Source: Rhea pennata (lineage: Eukaryota; Chordata; Aves; Rheiformes; Rheidae). Taken from it: a stretch of 64,000 nt of DNA. Within the stretch, counting starts at the first letter, position 1. Each line of letters starts with the position of its first letter. Positions 14,454 to 28,540 of the stretch are shown in pieces. The DNA lies in assembly GCF_028389875.1 (NCBI RefSeq), contig NC_084670.1, forward strand, positions 12,991,383 to 13,055,382, read 5' to 3'. Both the position numbers and the translations under genes were made by a program. Below the pieces are notes generated by a model. That model worked only from the letters and a program-made list of their open reading frames with translations. It did not search any database and was not told the origin of the DNA.

Positions 14454-14779
14454 GGCGCGGCGGGGTCCCGGCGGGGCCGCTCGTCGCGCAGAGCCGCCCG
14501 CGCCTGAACCTCGGCGGCTGCTGCTCGGCGCTGGCTGCTGCGCAGGCTGGAGGCCGGGGCGGCCCGCGGGGCGCTGCGCGCTTCCCCCCTTCCGCAGAGC
14601 CTCGGCCTGCGCCGCGCGGCCGCGGGCCGCCCCCCGGGCCCGCTGCGGCCTGCGGCCGTCCGGACCGCCTTGCGGTGAGGAGCTGCGGCCCTTAAGAGTC
14701 GTTGCAACCTGTGCGTTCAGTAGCATGCTGTTTCTTCAGCGGCTTAATTATTTGTGCTCTTATTTTTTCCCCCATCTAG

Positions 14780-14803
14780 TCCCCTGAACTTAGTGTAATA
14801 GAG
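14780..14803 (+). other. Possible 24-base micro-exon of a divergent transcript
   Basis: A pyrimidine-rich acceptor (TTTTTTCCCCCATCTAG) is followed after 24 bases by the donor GAG-GTGAGT. An upstream donor, GCG-GTGAGG, sits at 14674/14675 at the island edge. Together they suggest a spliced plus-strand non-coding transcript leaving the CpG island, but the sites could be chance matches. Confidence 0.25.
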
Positions 14804-14809
14804 GTGAGT

Positions 14810-17800
14810 TTTCGCTGGGCTTTTAAGATGGCTGAAGGGTTAAGTAAGTCAACTGCAGTGATTATTTTGGTGCTCTTTGGTTCGTTGCCCAGTCTTTTGT
14901 AGGTGCTGATACTACCTACATCAGAGTAGGCAGTAGCGCCGAGTTTGGTGTTCTGACCGTGCTGCCGTTCTCCTCTGCGCGCTGTGCTTGGACTGTGACG
15001 GCATTTCCCACGGCATGCTAATTTCTTCCTCTGTGGTCTCCAGGATTTCTTCTCATGTGTGGGAACTGCATTTCTTTCAGGATTCTTTCATGTTGGCCTC
15101 TCACCTAGATTTCACCAGTTGAGAGCCAAAGAATACTTTGCAGAGTTGAGAAGGTTCTTCCTCTGTCTGAGAGCTGCTGCTTCAAGCCCTCTGAGGAACA
15201 CTGTGCTCCACATCCCTGAACGTGACTCCGGGGAGTGTGATTTTTGTTCAGTGCATCATGCTTCACTCGGGTCTGCCTTAAACTAAGCATCGGAAGCACC
15301 AGTCTTACCTCTCTGCCTCATGGAGAAAAGCTCTGACACGGGAAAGCCCTTGGGCTGCAAGATACTTCCCTTCCTACTTGGTATCCAAATGCTGCTGCAA
15401 AAAAGCCCTTCTGTGCATAACACAGTGAGGCCATGGAGCTTAGAGTAAGTGTTGCTGGCTTAGTGCCACGCTACACTGCCAAAGTGCCCATGGGTTCTAC
15501 TCTCTGTATTAAAATTTGGATGTGCTTCAGGATGCTTCAGAGCACAAGACTATTGGAGAGCGTTACTACAGAGCAGGAACTCACTGAGCTGCAAGAGGGA
15601 GTCAGTTCCCTCAGCTCATGCCACAGCAATATTGGCAAGTTTAAGGTGGGTCACATCAGCTCAGCCCCTCTTCATTTTCGTTGGAAGCAATAAGCTATTT
15701 ATGTTGCTTGAAAATGGAAGATTTGTGGTTTAATACTCCCTTACTAATCTTGTCAGCTGCTTAAAAATTTATGAGTGGAGACACTGAAATGTTGGGCCGT
15801 TCTTTGAGATTTTTAAGGTATTTTTAGACACTTAAACATGCAGGTTCCTAAACACCTTTACAAATACTGGCTCATGTGACTGACGGAGCTGCCTCATAAA
15901 CTCTTGATGCCCTCGAGCTTCTAGCCAAGACTTGTATATAAATGATTGTCCCATGGGTGTAAACTATTAATCATCAGCATTGTGAAACAAAGGGTTTTCA
16001 GATACAGCTACCACCCAAAATTCTGTAGTATGTGCCTTGTCCACTCTTGTAAACGCTTGAAAGACTGTGACTAGCATAAGCCCAAAAGACATTGGTGCTT
16101 TGTGGTCAATGTTCCCCAGTTTGTCCTGCCAGTTTGTCCTCCAGGTATTCAAGGATTTTGCAATTGAGGTTTGCTGTTCCTCGAAGCAGAGACGTTGGCT
16201 TAAGCCATTCGCATAGTACAGGATGCACTGGCATGTTGTCACCAGGGCTATACTACTACGGGGGGGGGGGCTGCACAGAGTCCTAAGGACAATCCCCGAG
16301 TTTGGCCCATCAGCTTTCACACAGCACCGTGTTGTTTCATTTCTGTATCTCTCATAACTTCAGCCGATCTAGCCATTTCAATGGCAAGTGTTTTGGAAAA
16401 TAAAGTCTCACTTTGTGTTTGCAGCATCTGGTTAAACTCTCAGTAGCATTTCCTTCCATCCGATCCAGATCTCCAGAGGAAACGTTTACACCCATATTCC
16501 TGTCATATGTGTTATTTGATAGCAGGCTATTGGATAGATTCTGTGGGATGGGATTTCTTTACCTTTAACATAATAAATTAATATAAAATCAAAAGACTAG
16601 GATTCTGAGTTTTTGAGACTTGCCAGAACAACTTCCCTGCTCATTTCAGGTGTTGCTAAACTTGCTAAATATTTTGGATTGGATCTATAAGCCGGAAAAC
16701 CTATCAGAAACTTTCCCAGCTATTTCTTATTGTGGACAGTATACATGCTGATGACTTTTTCTCACCCGATTTTGTAATAACTGTCAATTGTATTGCCAGG
16801 TCTTCTGGTTTCACAAGTGCTTAGTGCAAGTGCTCAACTTTGTGCAAATGTAAGATAATACATCTCCATCCGTAGATCTACTTGACAGCACAGCTTGAGG
16901 ACCATATGGCCTTGACTCTGACTGCCCACCATTTTTTCAATATTACCCCCAAGATTCTTTTATTTCCTTCATAGACAGAATTATTAGAATTCTCTGGTTT
17001 GCTCCAAATACAAAACTCTATCTTGCCCATTTCTAGTCTTCCCTGACTAAAGAAACTGTTGTGGCCTTGTAGAGACATCCCTGAAACTTTTTCATCCACA
17101 ACATGAGTTGGTATCATCTCTGGTATCTTTAATTAGGGGATAACAACTTGTCCTTAATTTTGCAATGTTACAAACTGTACTTGATTGAAAAAACACAAGT
17201 CAGCCTTATTATAAAAGCACAGACACATGCCACAGTGGTATTTGCTTCCATTTCTTGACTCAGCCACCAGCCAATGTGTCTGGTCAAGGCCTTTTAAGTT
17301 CTCTTAAACCTTACTTAACTGTTCTGTGAAGAAAGTACAGTTGTCTTTCCCTTCGATCATCGTTTATACCATCAACCTGAATAGATCAGTTTAGGATATG
17401 CTGTGGCTCTCTTGCTGTGGCTTTGCATAGTGCTTAACATAGTTGAAGCTCCCCTCGATTGCCTTAGAGATACTACGAAGACATAAGCATGAATAATAAT
17501 TCTAATAATTCATTTCTGTTCATTTATCTCCTTTTCTTCATTATAAAACAGAATGGTAAGTTCATTGTAAATAACTCCAAAAAAGCACACAACTTGACAA
17601 TTTTATTCCTAGCACAGAACTATACTTCAGGCATTGAGTAAATGCGAAAAGTTTTCTGGTTCCTGACTGAATAAAATGTGATAGAGGAAGGCCCTGAGAT
17701 ACTGCTCACTGGTACTAAAATTGAAATGACCTTCTGCTTTTGCAAAGGGCCAAAATCTGGTGGAAGTAATGGCAACTGTGTCATGGAATATGTCTCCCAA

Positions 17801-18215
17801 AAGTATGAATGCAGTCACCTGTCCAAAAAAGCAGAATTACAGGTGAATAATTATCCTTTGCAGTAGGGTGTCCACACGTTCAAGCCCCCAAAGGTCAGTT
17901 CACTGCCTTTCTCTAATCCTCAATAAATGAAAATAGAGGAACTTAAATCTCTAGAAATGACACATCATGTAAATATAAATTAAAGAAAGCAATTTGTAAG
18001 TACAATAAGCTTACCACTGAAGTGGTCTCTGCTCCCCTTTTTTGTCAGATCTCTGAGAAATCCACATTTTTATGGCTCTCATTGCAATGGTGTCTGTGCT
18101 TAGCCAATTTAAGAGTTACTCCGGTGGTCCTCAGCACTGATTCTTTATGGTCTGGCTGACCACAGGTTCCCAGGCTGCAAAATATGGTCTGTCAAAGAAA
18201 TGGAGAAGAGCACTA
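14810..18215. other. Gene-free intergenic stretch
   Basis: Mixed-composition DNA directly right of the CpG island. There is a G11 run at 16260-16270. I see no coding exon or recognisable repeat. Confidence 0.5.
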
Positions 18216-18425
18216 ATCACACTAGTATTTCAGCACTTCCTAAACTAATATATTTATCCTCACAGGATTTCTGTGATGTACGATATTACTACTGCCCCCC
18301 TTTTAGAGAGGAAAAACAGATGCACACAGCAGCTAATTGACTTAACTAATGTCATGCAGGAGCCTGTGGCAGAACAGTGAAGTGAAATCAGTCGCCCAAG
18401 CCCGGTGCTGTGTACCAGAGGACGG
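18216..18425 (+). repeat. Ancient MIR-like interspersed repeat
   Basis: The order of blocks (TATTTATCCTCACA, then CCCCTTTTAGAGAGGAAAAA, then CACACAGCAGCTAATTGACTT, then a GTGGCAGAACAG block and a CCCAAGCC block) follows a widespread amniote repeat whose consensus runs 'tatttatcctcacaa... ccattttacagatggggaa... aagtgacttgcccaagg... gtggcagagc'. It is strongly diverged. The family name is uncertain. Confidence 0.55.
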
Positions 18426-18429
18426 TTCA

Positions 18430-21400
18430 TCTTGAACACTGTTGAAGGACTTTGAGCCTGGTCAGTGCCCGCTGGCTTTTACAGCCCCCTGCAAATTCAA
18501 AGCACAAACTCTCAGATCATGGCAAACTAGGAAGGAAGAGACTATGATTTTCAAAGAAGCCCAAGTCATTTAATGGCAGCAATGTTAGCCTGGCCCAGAT
18601 TTGCAAAGTGCCTGGGCTTTTGTACCTGCTGTGGGGAAGAAATGTTTTTTTTTTTTTTCTTCATGACAAATGCTGAGAAGACATTCCTGATATTTGATCA
18701 AAGCTCGTAGCTAATTTCAGCCTTGTCAGAAAATCCATCTGGGGACTGCGAGCTCCCCTCCTTGCTTTCACACTAGGAAAAGCAGTGTCTACTGGAAATT
18801 GTAATTTCAGCCCAATTCTTTTTTTCATTTTAATTTTTAGTCCTGTTTACCTCTTTATTTTATATTTAGTTTTCAGAACATGTTGAAAGCATTTATAAAG
18901 AAGGCGTGAAGCAGTTAAGACAGTAGTGGAGACTATGTTCGGGCCCCTTAGAAACAACTCTGTTTTAAAATTTCAAGTTGTGCTGTAAGTACTGGATGAG
19001 GAATGCCACTAACAGCTCATGTGCACAGGAGTGGGTTTTTGATTAAATGCTTGTCCTTATTAGCATTTGGACAGGAAAGGGAGTGGCGTTGACTTACCTC
19101 GTAGCAAATTTATAGACCTTGTTAGAGAGGTTAAATTTTTATGCTGACTAAACTTTTCCACACCCTCTTTCTGCAATGAAAAAACACCTCAAATTTTCAG
19201 CCCACAGCCAAGTAGCAGATGAAGTAATAGAGAATTTTTTCACGTTAAAGCAAGGGAAGTATCTCAAAGTACTCCTCTGTGCCAAAAATGATTCTGTTCA
19301 AATGGCTGCTACTTAGGCAAATAACTGTGCCTCTTACCAGCTTTTAATATTTTGTAGGACTGCAAAGCTAGTGCTTTCCCTTGTATGCATCATCTACTCA
19401 CGTTCTGATTGCAGCGTGGATTCTGCCGTTGGTTATATATGCAGCAGCACCCTCTGACAACAGTCACGTAAGATAAAGAGGTAATTTGAAGACCAGAGAT
19501 TGTAACAGAAAGAAGGATCACCCTGACTGCAGCTGTGTTGCCACAGATGACAGGCAAACAGGAAATATATATTGGCTTGCCTATTAGATCCCAAAAGGAG
19601 CTGATGTGATTGCTGTTTACCAAATTTTCTTTCTAACTTAGAAGATCTGATCCTGAAATTTTCAAGATGTAATAAATAGGAAGTCTCATTTTCTTACCTC
19701 AGTGTTTGAGAGCTGTAATCCTGAAAAGACGAGGGAAATAAAGTACTGTTCTCACATCAGAGAGTCTCAGATTTTTATATGCAAATTGCAAGGTTGGAGT
19801 TGGAAGGGTCATAGGAACCCTCAGACACAGCACTGTCACTGTGGCACTGCTCTAAGGCAGAAGTCTACAAAGAAATCAAGTAGCAGAATTTGGCCACTCA
19901 TCTTCTACAGTCAAGCCCAGAGGTGGGATCTGGGGACCAGCCCAACTATAAGAGTGGATGTTTGGATTTTGTGGTTAAACTATTAGAGGTGCTATAGTTG
20001 GCCTTGAGTGCTATAGGCAGCTGTGAACTTGGCAGATCTAGAATTATGCTGCTGAATTTTACCTATTACTCTTATAACCAACAGTGTATTTTCTCTGTGT
20101 GAAGCCCAGCATCCAGGCTCTGTGCAAGGACCACATTTTAGTCCTCGCTACATACGAACAACGTGGAAGTATCACAGTTACTATGAAAGACTGTAGCGCT
20201 ATAAAGCGTGACTGTGGTGGGATTAACTTCCACAGCCCTGGGTACAAGCACGGAGCAGCGTTCTCCTCCTGGCCTGTGCAAGTGAGTAATCCTCATAGCT
20301 CTCGCTGGGCAAAATTCTCACCTGGGAAGAGGCCAGAATGAGGGATATACGACATATATAAGACTTAATCTTAGGAGCTTGGAAAGGACATAAATTCTTC
20401 CCAGAATTTTGCTATGATTTCACAGAAGGATATATATGTATTATAAAATGAAGCTGTTCCTTAATGAGTATTTTTCTTTAATTCATTCCTTTCACTCCTC
20501 ACTCCACCCCCTATCTGCTCATCACCTCCCCTCTCCACCAAAAAGAATCCCAGCAGGAACCAGCTGTCTTGACAGGACATTTAAACTTCTTTTGTAAAAA
20601 AATAGATTTGTATTTTATGGCTTAATATTTTAGAGGCTGGTGACTGGTTAAACTTCTTTCAGCACCAGCACCTCTTGCTTTGGGCTCCAGCCTTCAAATA
20701 AGTCACTAGTTGTCATGATTTACTGTGTATACTATGGGACAAGTGCAAGATTTTGACAAGAAAAGATATTTGGGTGTTATTTGAGGAGACATGGGGAAAG
20801 TCACTTAGCTCAGTATTTATACAGAACGTCTTTCTTCTCTCAGAGGTCACCTCTGTTGGAATAACAGGTGCGGTCTTCTGAGCACTTCAGACATCAGCTG
20901 CAAGGGCTGTTCAGGGAGGTTATAAGTTTCCTATTAAAGATACTCAGCATTTCAGGGAATAAATTTTGTTTAACAAGGCTTTCCATCACAATTCTAACAG
21001 AAAGGTACAGCCCTTAGGCACAACTTTTGCTTTTGTGGTGATAATAATGTTATTTCTAAACACCATTCCCATTAAGATGTTCAGAGCAATGGATGCAGAA
21101 ACCTATTGCTGAAAAATATATTTCAAAGCTTTGAAGGCAATTGTCTACAAATTTAAGTAAGAGCAATAAAGCGAGTGAGAAAGAGACAATAAACATGGTA
21201 CAGACTTTGGTCAAATTTGGGAATAAAGGTTTTCTGCGGCACTGTTAAACTGTGGGAGAGTTGGCTCTAGTAGACACTCTGCAAATACTACAGAGAATGG
21301 TGTTTGGTTTTGTTTTTATAAGCATCCTGAGATGGCATTTCTCCAAAACTGAAGGGTTAGGCATGTTTGACAAATGAAACTGGCTGGCTGAGCATTCCTT

Positions 21401-24400
21401 AGCTGTTTCTTCCTGAACCACTGCCCCTACAGAGCGCTTCCTCCTTGGCCCTCCTCTAAACTTGAGTGTTTTATACAGCCTTGCATGCCTTTTTTGTTCT
21501 AAAATAACCCTCAAGTGATCAGCTCTCGGGGTTCATCTAGCTTTTCCTTTTTCTCTCCACTCCTGTTCCCTCCAGCACGCACATGTGTGCGCACACAGCC
21601 CCCAACCACTTCCCTACGGAGCACTTCAAGGACTGAGTCACCACTCTGGGACTGGCTGCTCTTCTCAGCTTTCCTTGCTGGGAAAGCCTCTAAGGCAAAC
21701 TTCGAAACAGAGGCACTGCAGTCACCCCTGCTTGTATTCCTCTAGCCCACATTTTCCCATCTGCAAGTCTTTTAAACAACTTCAGCACGTCACTTGCCAA
21801 ATTTGCTTTGTATAGGTTCTTGGATTAGCCTCATCACCATAGTATCTGAGCACCTTTCAGTCATGCATGAAGTGATGTGACTAATATCTGGCTTGGGTGA
21901 TTTGCTCGCTCTCTCTCCCTGCCTTCCCATTCTTTCTCAAGAAGGAGAATTGTGCCTGCTGTGCAGTATTCTTTGTTTTGTTTCAATAATGTTTCAGTTT
22001 GCGAGATTTTTCTGTGACTGAGAAGCTGGGGGTGTCACCCACAGTCTTAATTCTTTTGTCTCTTAACTATGCTCTTTTGAGATGTTGAAGATTTTTACAA
22101 TTTTCACATAATCTGGGCACTACATTCCTGTGATACAAAGAATATTCAGTGTATAATATTGTATAGAATGACTAAAACTGTCTGGCACTATTGTATCTCA
22201 TGCTTTTGGGTGAAAGTCATTCTTTAACTATTAGAAATCAGGCTGAGAACTTGCTGAGCCCAGAATAGTCCACATGTCTTGTGATTTTTATGCTTTCCTC
22301 TGTACCAAACGTGGGGCTACACTGAGGTCTGTTCTGATCTTGCCTGACCAGTACTGAAAGAAAACAGTGATTTTCATATTCAGTTTTGATTTAAATGGTG
22401 GACTCAGCTTCTGTCTCTCCCCATCCTCCAACTGGTTCTCAGCTGAAAGGAAAAGGAACTGCAGAGTTCCACAAAGAGAGGTGGAATTAAACAGGCTATT
22501 TTTTTAAAAAGCAAGTAAAGAACCTTAAATTCTTAAATAATTCTTTTTGGCTGTCAAGAAAAACCTTCACTCAAAATCTTTTTTCTCTTAAAATACAAAG
22601 TGATCTTTAAAAGGAGTTGTACAAATAAGTTCCCTCAGGCATTCCTGTAGTGCACCATAGCATCCAGTGCAGTCTTAGGAGTTGATTTAAAGCATTCCGA
22701 ACTGACAAAAATTGAAACTGCAAGAAGGAAAGACAAGCAAACTTCAGCCGCTTTGGTCTGTTGTGGATTTCCTGCAGGCATCTGAAAGGAAGATGAACCT
22801 ATTCTATTCCATGTCTTGCCCCTACCCACTGCAGCCTTCCCCAGGACCTGGGGCAGGACCAGAGTTGCCACTAAGACAGGCCTTGCCCCGTTTTACTGGG
22901 GAAAGTAAAACTGTGTGTGTTACTCCATACACTCTTCATAGCCCACCTGGTATTTTAAGACCTGAGCTTCAAATACAATTTAATCCAGAATAAGCCAGTA
23001 CCATCAGCAAAAGAAGCAGCCAAATCATATTCTTCCTACCTGAGATTCCATTCTCCATTGAGGTGGCAGAAGCACTTGAGTGGCTACAGCATGAACCGCA
23101 TCAAGGGACAGTTCTAGATTAAACAAATCGGCAAAAAAAGTCATGTTTTAACCTCGATGTACTCTCCTTTGCAGCCATGCCTATTCTTGCACCAACACGA
23201 TGGCCATTAGGCAAGGGCTGGGATGAACAGCTGTAGCCAGTGGGAAAGCAGAGCTGTTGACCGTAGCAGAGCTGGTTTGTTTTTGCTAGCTGACAATTGA
23301 AACTTCTCTCTGCAGCCGTGATAGTTTATGCTGGCCTAAACTATATGTAAAATTACAGCCTAACATAAAGGGTATAGCTTTGTGCCTAGTTTGAATTTAA
23401 AGGGTCTCCTTAGGGTAAAAAGTACATCAATACTATGACCAAACACACTGCATGGTTTGTTTGCTGAGTTCTGCACCGGCTGTGTAAAGCAGCTGTAAAT
23501 TCAGGTAGCTTCTTTGCATTACTGGTAGGGCACAGCACAGCCAGCGCTTGGGTGAACCTGGGACGTGCTTTGCTGCATCAGAGACACAAAAGGAGAGAGA
23601 ACCTTTGTGCCAGCAATTTGTCTGCATCCTCCGAATTTCCTTTCTCTGAACAGGGAAATAGCCCCTTCCTGTAGCAACAGTGCAATTCCCCCATCCCAAC
23701 CTCGGTAACAAGAGGATGAGATACCCTTTTCCTCCAATTCCTCCCACAATTTTGTATCCTAGCCTCTATCCCAGTTCCCCAAAGGATGCAGAGTGTAAGC
23801 CTTCCCCTCTTGTGCAGGCTGGAGACACTAAAAAGTGCTTGGGGCAGAGGGGGATAAAGGAGGGAGAAAGGAGCTACTTGAAGGTGAGCACAGAGGCTAT
23901 GGTGGGGGGAAGCAGGATACCTACAGCGCTTGAGAGGGGCTGCCGGGAGTAAGGTCCCTCACCCAGGGGAGGTGGGCTGAGGATGTTCCAGCAGTTTGTA
24001 TCAGTGTTAAAAACGTGCATCTTAATTTCTAGTTTGAGTTTGTCCAGTTCTGTCTGTCTCCGTTCATGTTATGCCTCCCTGATCTGCTAGAGAGCCCTTC
24101 AGTGTTGAAGGACGCAAGACAGGCGGACACCTTCCGTGAGCTAGAGTCTTCTCGTCTGGGGAAACTGCTGCATCTGCTCTTTGCAGAGAAGCGTTCACTT
24201 TTTCAGTATTCCTTTTATAAGAGGATCCAGCTGCAAGTTTATAGCTGATTTTTTTCCTCTCTTTTTTTTTTAATGATGGGCAAAGCTGAGGGGCAGAGTC
24301 GCGCTGCTGAAGCTGGAGTGTCTGCCTAGAACTTTCTCCAGGTGCAGGGATTTTAGCAGATGTTTTTGTATTGTCCAGACCAGACAAAAAGCTGTTCAAA

Positions 24401-27400
24401 TTAAAAATTCAGCTCCGAAGCCAGGAAGTACATGTCCAGATGGGCAGTGAGATGCCTAGAGAAACCTCTTACGGCCCCCGCGGGCAGCGCTGCTCTGTCC
24501 CCCGGGCGCCCGCTGTCCTTCCCCGCACATCCCCGGGGGACGCAGCGAGGCAAGGAAGACGTCGAGGGGAAGCAGGCCACGCAGAAGAGGAAGAGATCCC
24601 TTAACGTCTTCCTGGGGTGCCTCCTCGTTCAACACGTCGCTCCAATCTTATTTGTGTGTCGCCAGCGCGCGATGGAACGTGCTGTGACAGTCCAAACGAA
24701 AACGCTATAAAATAAAGAGGAGTTTGTACTGCATTGGCTTAAAGACTGCATCAGTCTTTCAAATGGCGTTTAATATTGCCATTTTGACTCTATAGATAAA
24801 GCTTTGTCACGCTACCGTCGTAAACTTCAACTTTCAGCTTTTTACCACAAGGTTATGCTTGGCGGTGACAGCCCAGCCGAGAAGCAAGTAATTCTTTCAA
24901 AATCTGAGGATACATAACCCCTCTGAAAATAATTTGTATGTAGAAAAAACACGCATTAGTGGAATTTGTTGTTTGTATAACCCAAGAACAGTTTTAATTA
25001 AACAATAAATCTAAGAAGCAATTAGGCAAAAAGGGGTTGAGGCAGAATTAGTATTTTGAGAGAAAGCTGAGATACTGCAGTTTAAAAATCAGGCAGTCCG
25101 CGTGTTCAGCGAGTATCTGCTACAGCACCTGTGGAAAAGCCACAGTGTGGTGTTGCATAAATAGATGCCTATCAGGCGAGAAGCTTCATGGGTAGATATG
25201 TAATTATACAACATTTTTTAAAAAAAGGGGGCATAATATTTATATTGCAGCCTGGATTGGCTTCAATCATGTGCATAATACATTTATTTGAAAACATCCT
25301 AATTATGTGTTTACCTGACAGAAGGAGCCATTACAATCACCCTGGCACATAAACCCATTTTATAAATCTGCCTGCTTTTGCCTTTACCCCAGAGACCTGA
25401 ACCAACTGCACGTTTATGACTATTTATATAAATCTATGAAATAAATAGTATTTTTAAAGGATATCATAAAAACATTTTGGACTTTTTCTCTTCGCTCTAG
25501 ATTTTTATAAACCATTTCTTCTTAGAGCTGTTCAGAACAGAGATGTTGCATTTTATATGCATGGAAAAAAATGCATTCTTAACACTCTGGAAATAATAAC
25601 AAACTCCTCAAAAGATTTAAATTAGTTTGTTCCCTGAATTAAATGTCCCATCTGCTTCACTTCCCTCCCCAGGCTGCCTCTTGTCACCTCCCTATGTGCA
25701 TGCACTTCCCCCCCCCACCCTTTGGAGTTGCTTATGAATTGTAAGAAATACACTGCTACTTCAGCCTGGGACGGTTGTTTGGTTGGAAAAAAGAAAAAAA
25801 AAGAAAAAAATCAGGTTTAGTGTTTCTGTTGGGTGCTGAGCATTCACATCTTACCTCGCTGCGGTAGGAAGGAGGAGGCTGCGTTCGCCGGCGCGTTGCT
25901 GCAGGGCTGCTCGGGGGCCTCGACTGCGCAGCCCGCGCGGCGGTGACGGGGTCGCTCGTGACCGCTGGGGTTGGAGAAGTGCGTGTGTGGGGGGGTTGTT
26001 TTAAACTCCGAATACCGAAGCATTTGGGAGAAAGGAAAACAAATATTAAGAATTCTAACAACTTTGCAAACAGTCATAAGGGGGAAGCATGGTGAATCTG
26101 GGGCTTGGTGACCTTGACGATGCCTTTCCAAATAATACTGATTGCCTAATACACTAGCAAAGCTAAAGCAAATCCTAATTTAAGGCTGGCTCCATCCTTT
26201 ACTCACAAGATTTTCTCTCTCTCTTTTTTTTTTTTTTTCTGGAGAGAATACCCCAGTCATATTTAAAAATGGCACAGCAAACCTTAGCTGAACATCTCCC
26301 TTCTTAGAAAAGAAATACTGAATGACTGAATGTAAATATTTTCAGCCTTGATGTTTTGTTTAATATTTTTCTATGTCATCCTAATCATTAGTTTATGTTT
26401 TAGACATTTATAATTAAAATACATTCATTTAAATTTTCTCTTCCTTTTATGAAATATCTTATTTTAAAATTTAAAAAAAAATGAGAGGCATGGCTCTTCT
26501 TTCTGGTTTGCATGTCCTGTCAGCCTGATTACACAATCTGTTATAATTACACTGAGCTCTGCAGACCTTAAGGGAGCCATGTTATACAGTAGAATGACTG
26601 CTAATTGCTATGGGTAAAACCTTGAGCCCATCGAAGTCGATAGCAAAATTTCTACTAATTTCATAGAGAGAATTTCTGGGGCCATTTTCAGAATTATAAA
26701 CATCAATATTATTTAATATACTTACTTAACTGGAAGGAAAGCCAAATCCATTATTAATACTATATAGAGGCAAATAAACTCAGTTTCTTGAATACTTGCA
26801 TTACCTGACGATTTAAAATCTTTAGGTCATAAGTATTGAAAAAAACCCAAACAGAACTTCTAAATTTAAACTGACTGAGCTATTTCCTTCTAACACAATT
26901 TGTTACGCCTCTGTAAAATTTATGATGGAAACCTATATGACATGTCTGTGGTTTTTTTTGGGGGGGGGGGGCAAGGCAAAATGCAAAATGGCAGCAGAAT
27001 GGATTTGTTGAAAGGCTTGAAAGTGTCAGCAGAGCTAGGATTTGAGATCCAGAGGAATGTCTCCAAGGAAGCCGCAAGCGCCTAGAAGGTGGTTGAGACG
27101 TAGAGCGTATTTCAGCGAGAACGGCTCTCTCCCAGCGTCGTCAGCACGCGCCAGGGGTTAGCAACACTTTGAGCCTTTTTGGAGCCGCGTCCACCTACCT
27201 TGATCCCACCACTCGTCTCCTGCGCGGACAGCAGGTTGGTGTATACTGTATCCCTTCCATATGGCTTCCTTAAGCCTAAATTTAGCTTTCCCCAAACTAA
27301 TTTCCATAACTGATGAGCTTACCAGACTCTGAACACTATTTTTTAGTACAACAGCGAAAATTTTAGAGAGGAATTGAAAATCAGATCTATGGTCAGAACT

Positions 27401-27870
27401 GGGAGAAAGAGCTCTCTCCACTCCCAACTGATTTTCATCTTTCTTTTCAATTTCATTTTTATTTCGAATTATCATTTGAGTTGAGTAGTAGTTTTTAAAC
27501 CACCAGCCAAATAAATTTAAGAATCAATATAGAAGAAGCTGAAATTCTGACTAATCTTTGTCATTTTTTAAAATCGAGAATGGGTCAGGATATAACTAGA
27601 AAGCTATGCCTAGCAATTAATTTCAAAAACCATCTTTTTGTAAGTGTATTTGGAATGAAAACAATCTTAGCAGCACTATTGGTCTATTACTAGAAATGAT
27701 GAAATTGTAAAAGCACTTTTTTTTAATAAATCATCATCCGCTGTATTCAGGGGAAAAGATAGATGACATTGTCATGTTAAATGATGGTGAGACATAATTA
27801 ACTCCCAGTTATCATGGAAGGCATTGCATAGCACCATTTTTAGATCAGTAGTTTGGATAATTTGCATCTG
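18430..27870. other. Gene-free intergenic stretch
   Basis: AT-rich DNA with several modestly GC-rich islets (about 24460-24600 and 25850-25960), T/A-rich runs and a T8-G12 junction at 26952-26971. No exon or intact mobile element could be supported; the repeat fragment at 21820 is listed separately. Confidence 0.5.
21820..21890 (+). repeat. Fragment of the same ancient repeat (5' part)
   Basis: The phrase CACCATAGTATCTGAGCACC is the characteristic start of the repeat seen at 18216. The similarity fades within about 40 bases. Confidence 0.5.
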
Positions 27871-27879
27871 GGAATTTTG

Positions 27880-28540
27880 TAGGAGCCAGCCAGGAAGCTA
27901 TCTAGATCATTACTGATATTTTTTACAAAGTTTTGAAACTAAGAAAAGTTCAGGGATCTGTTAAAAAAATAAACAAAAACAACAACAACAAAAAAACAAA
28001 CTAATATTGATCCAGTATTTAAGAAGAGACAATTGTAGGGCTTTCACCTTGACCACTAGCCCCTGCAAAATAGTGAAATGACTGATACAGCAGTCTGGTG
28101 AAAAATTAAAGCTGGCAAATACAACCAACATCCGTTGAATTTATGGAAAATACCAAGCTAATTTGATATATTTTTGTGTAGCTGACAAATTTAATTAAAA
28201 AAGGTAATAGTATATTAATACTCTCTACAGCTAGACTTCTGTTAGACATTGACTAATACCAAACATTCTCTTTAATTAATTAGAAACATATAAGTAAATG
28301 TGCTGAAGATTAAACGAATTAGATGGTGGCTCCTAGACAGTTTTGAAACAGGTTTGCCGGGGAATGGTAAATGAAGACTTCTCACAACAGCAGATATGAC
28401 TGAAAGGTCCTAAGGAATCAGCTCCTGGCCCTGCACAGTTTGCAAGTTTTAGCACTGAAGAAAGAAGAAAACGAAAGCTGTTAATCATTAAGTTTGTGGA
28501 TGGCACAAAAATTGTGGAAATACTGCAACACAAAAAGCCC
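27880..28540 (+). mobile_element. Degenerate CR1 LINE fragment, sense orientation
   Basis: Contains the CR1 open-frame-derived phrase around TTAATCATTAAGTTTGTGGATGGCACAAAAATT, which matches the usual 'attaa(a/g)tttgcagatgacaccaaa' block, preceded by the 'ggccctgcacag' block. Frames are broken and the sequence is heavily diverged, so it is inactive. Confidence 0.6.

Larger units (their letters stand above)
13150..14700. promoter_or_regulatory. Large CpG island, probable divergent promoter
   Basis: About 1.5 kb of very high GC with dense CpG, flanked on the left by AT-rich DNA. It contains GGGGC repeats (tandem SP1/KLF-type boxes), a GGGGCC array, and good splice donors on both strands. By mammalian gene order the neighbour upstream of HYI is PTPRF, transcribed in the opposite direction, so this is a candidate PTPRF promoter. 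That assignment is inference: no PTPRF protein sequence is visible in the window. Long Pro/Ala/Arg-rich open frames on both strands are compositional. Confidence 0.7.

Noticed and set aside
13014-14787. Overlapping open frames of about 500 codons on both strands of the CpG island
   Set aside because: They are Pro/Ala/Arg/Gly-rich, overlap in several frames and contain the translated GGGGCC and GGGGC repeats. High GC content removes stop codons, and no domain is visible.
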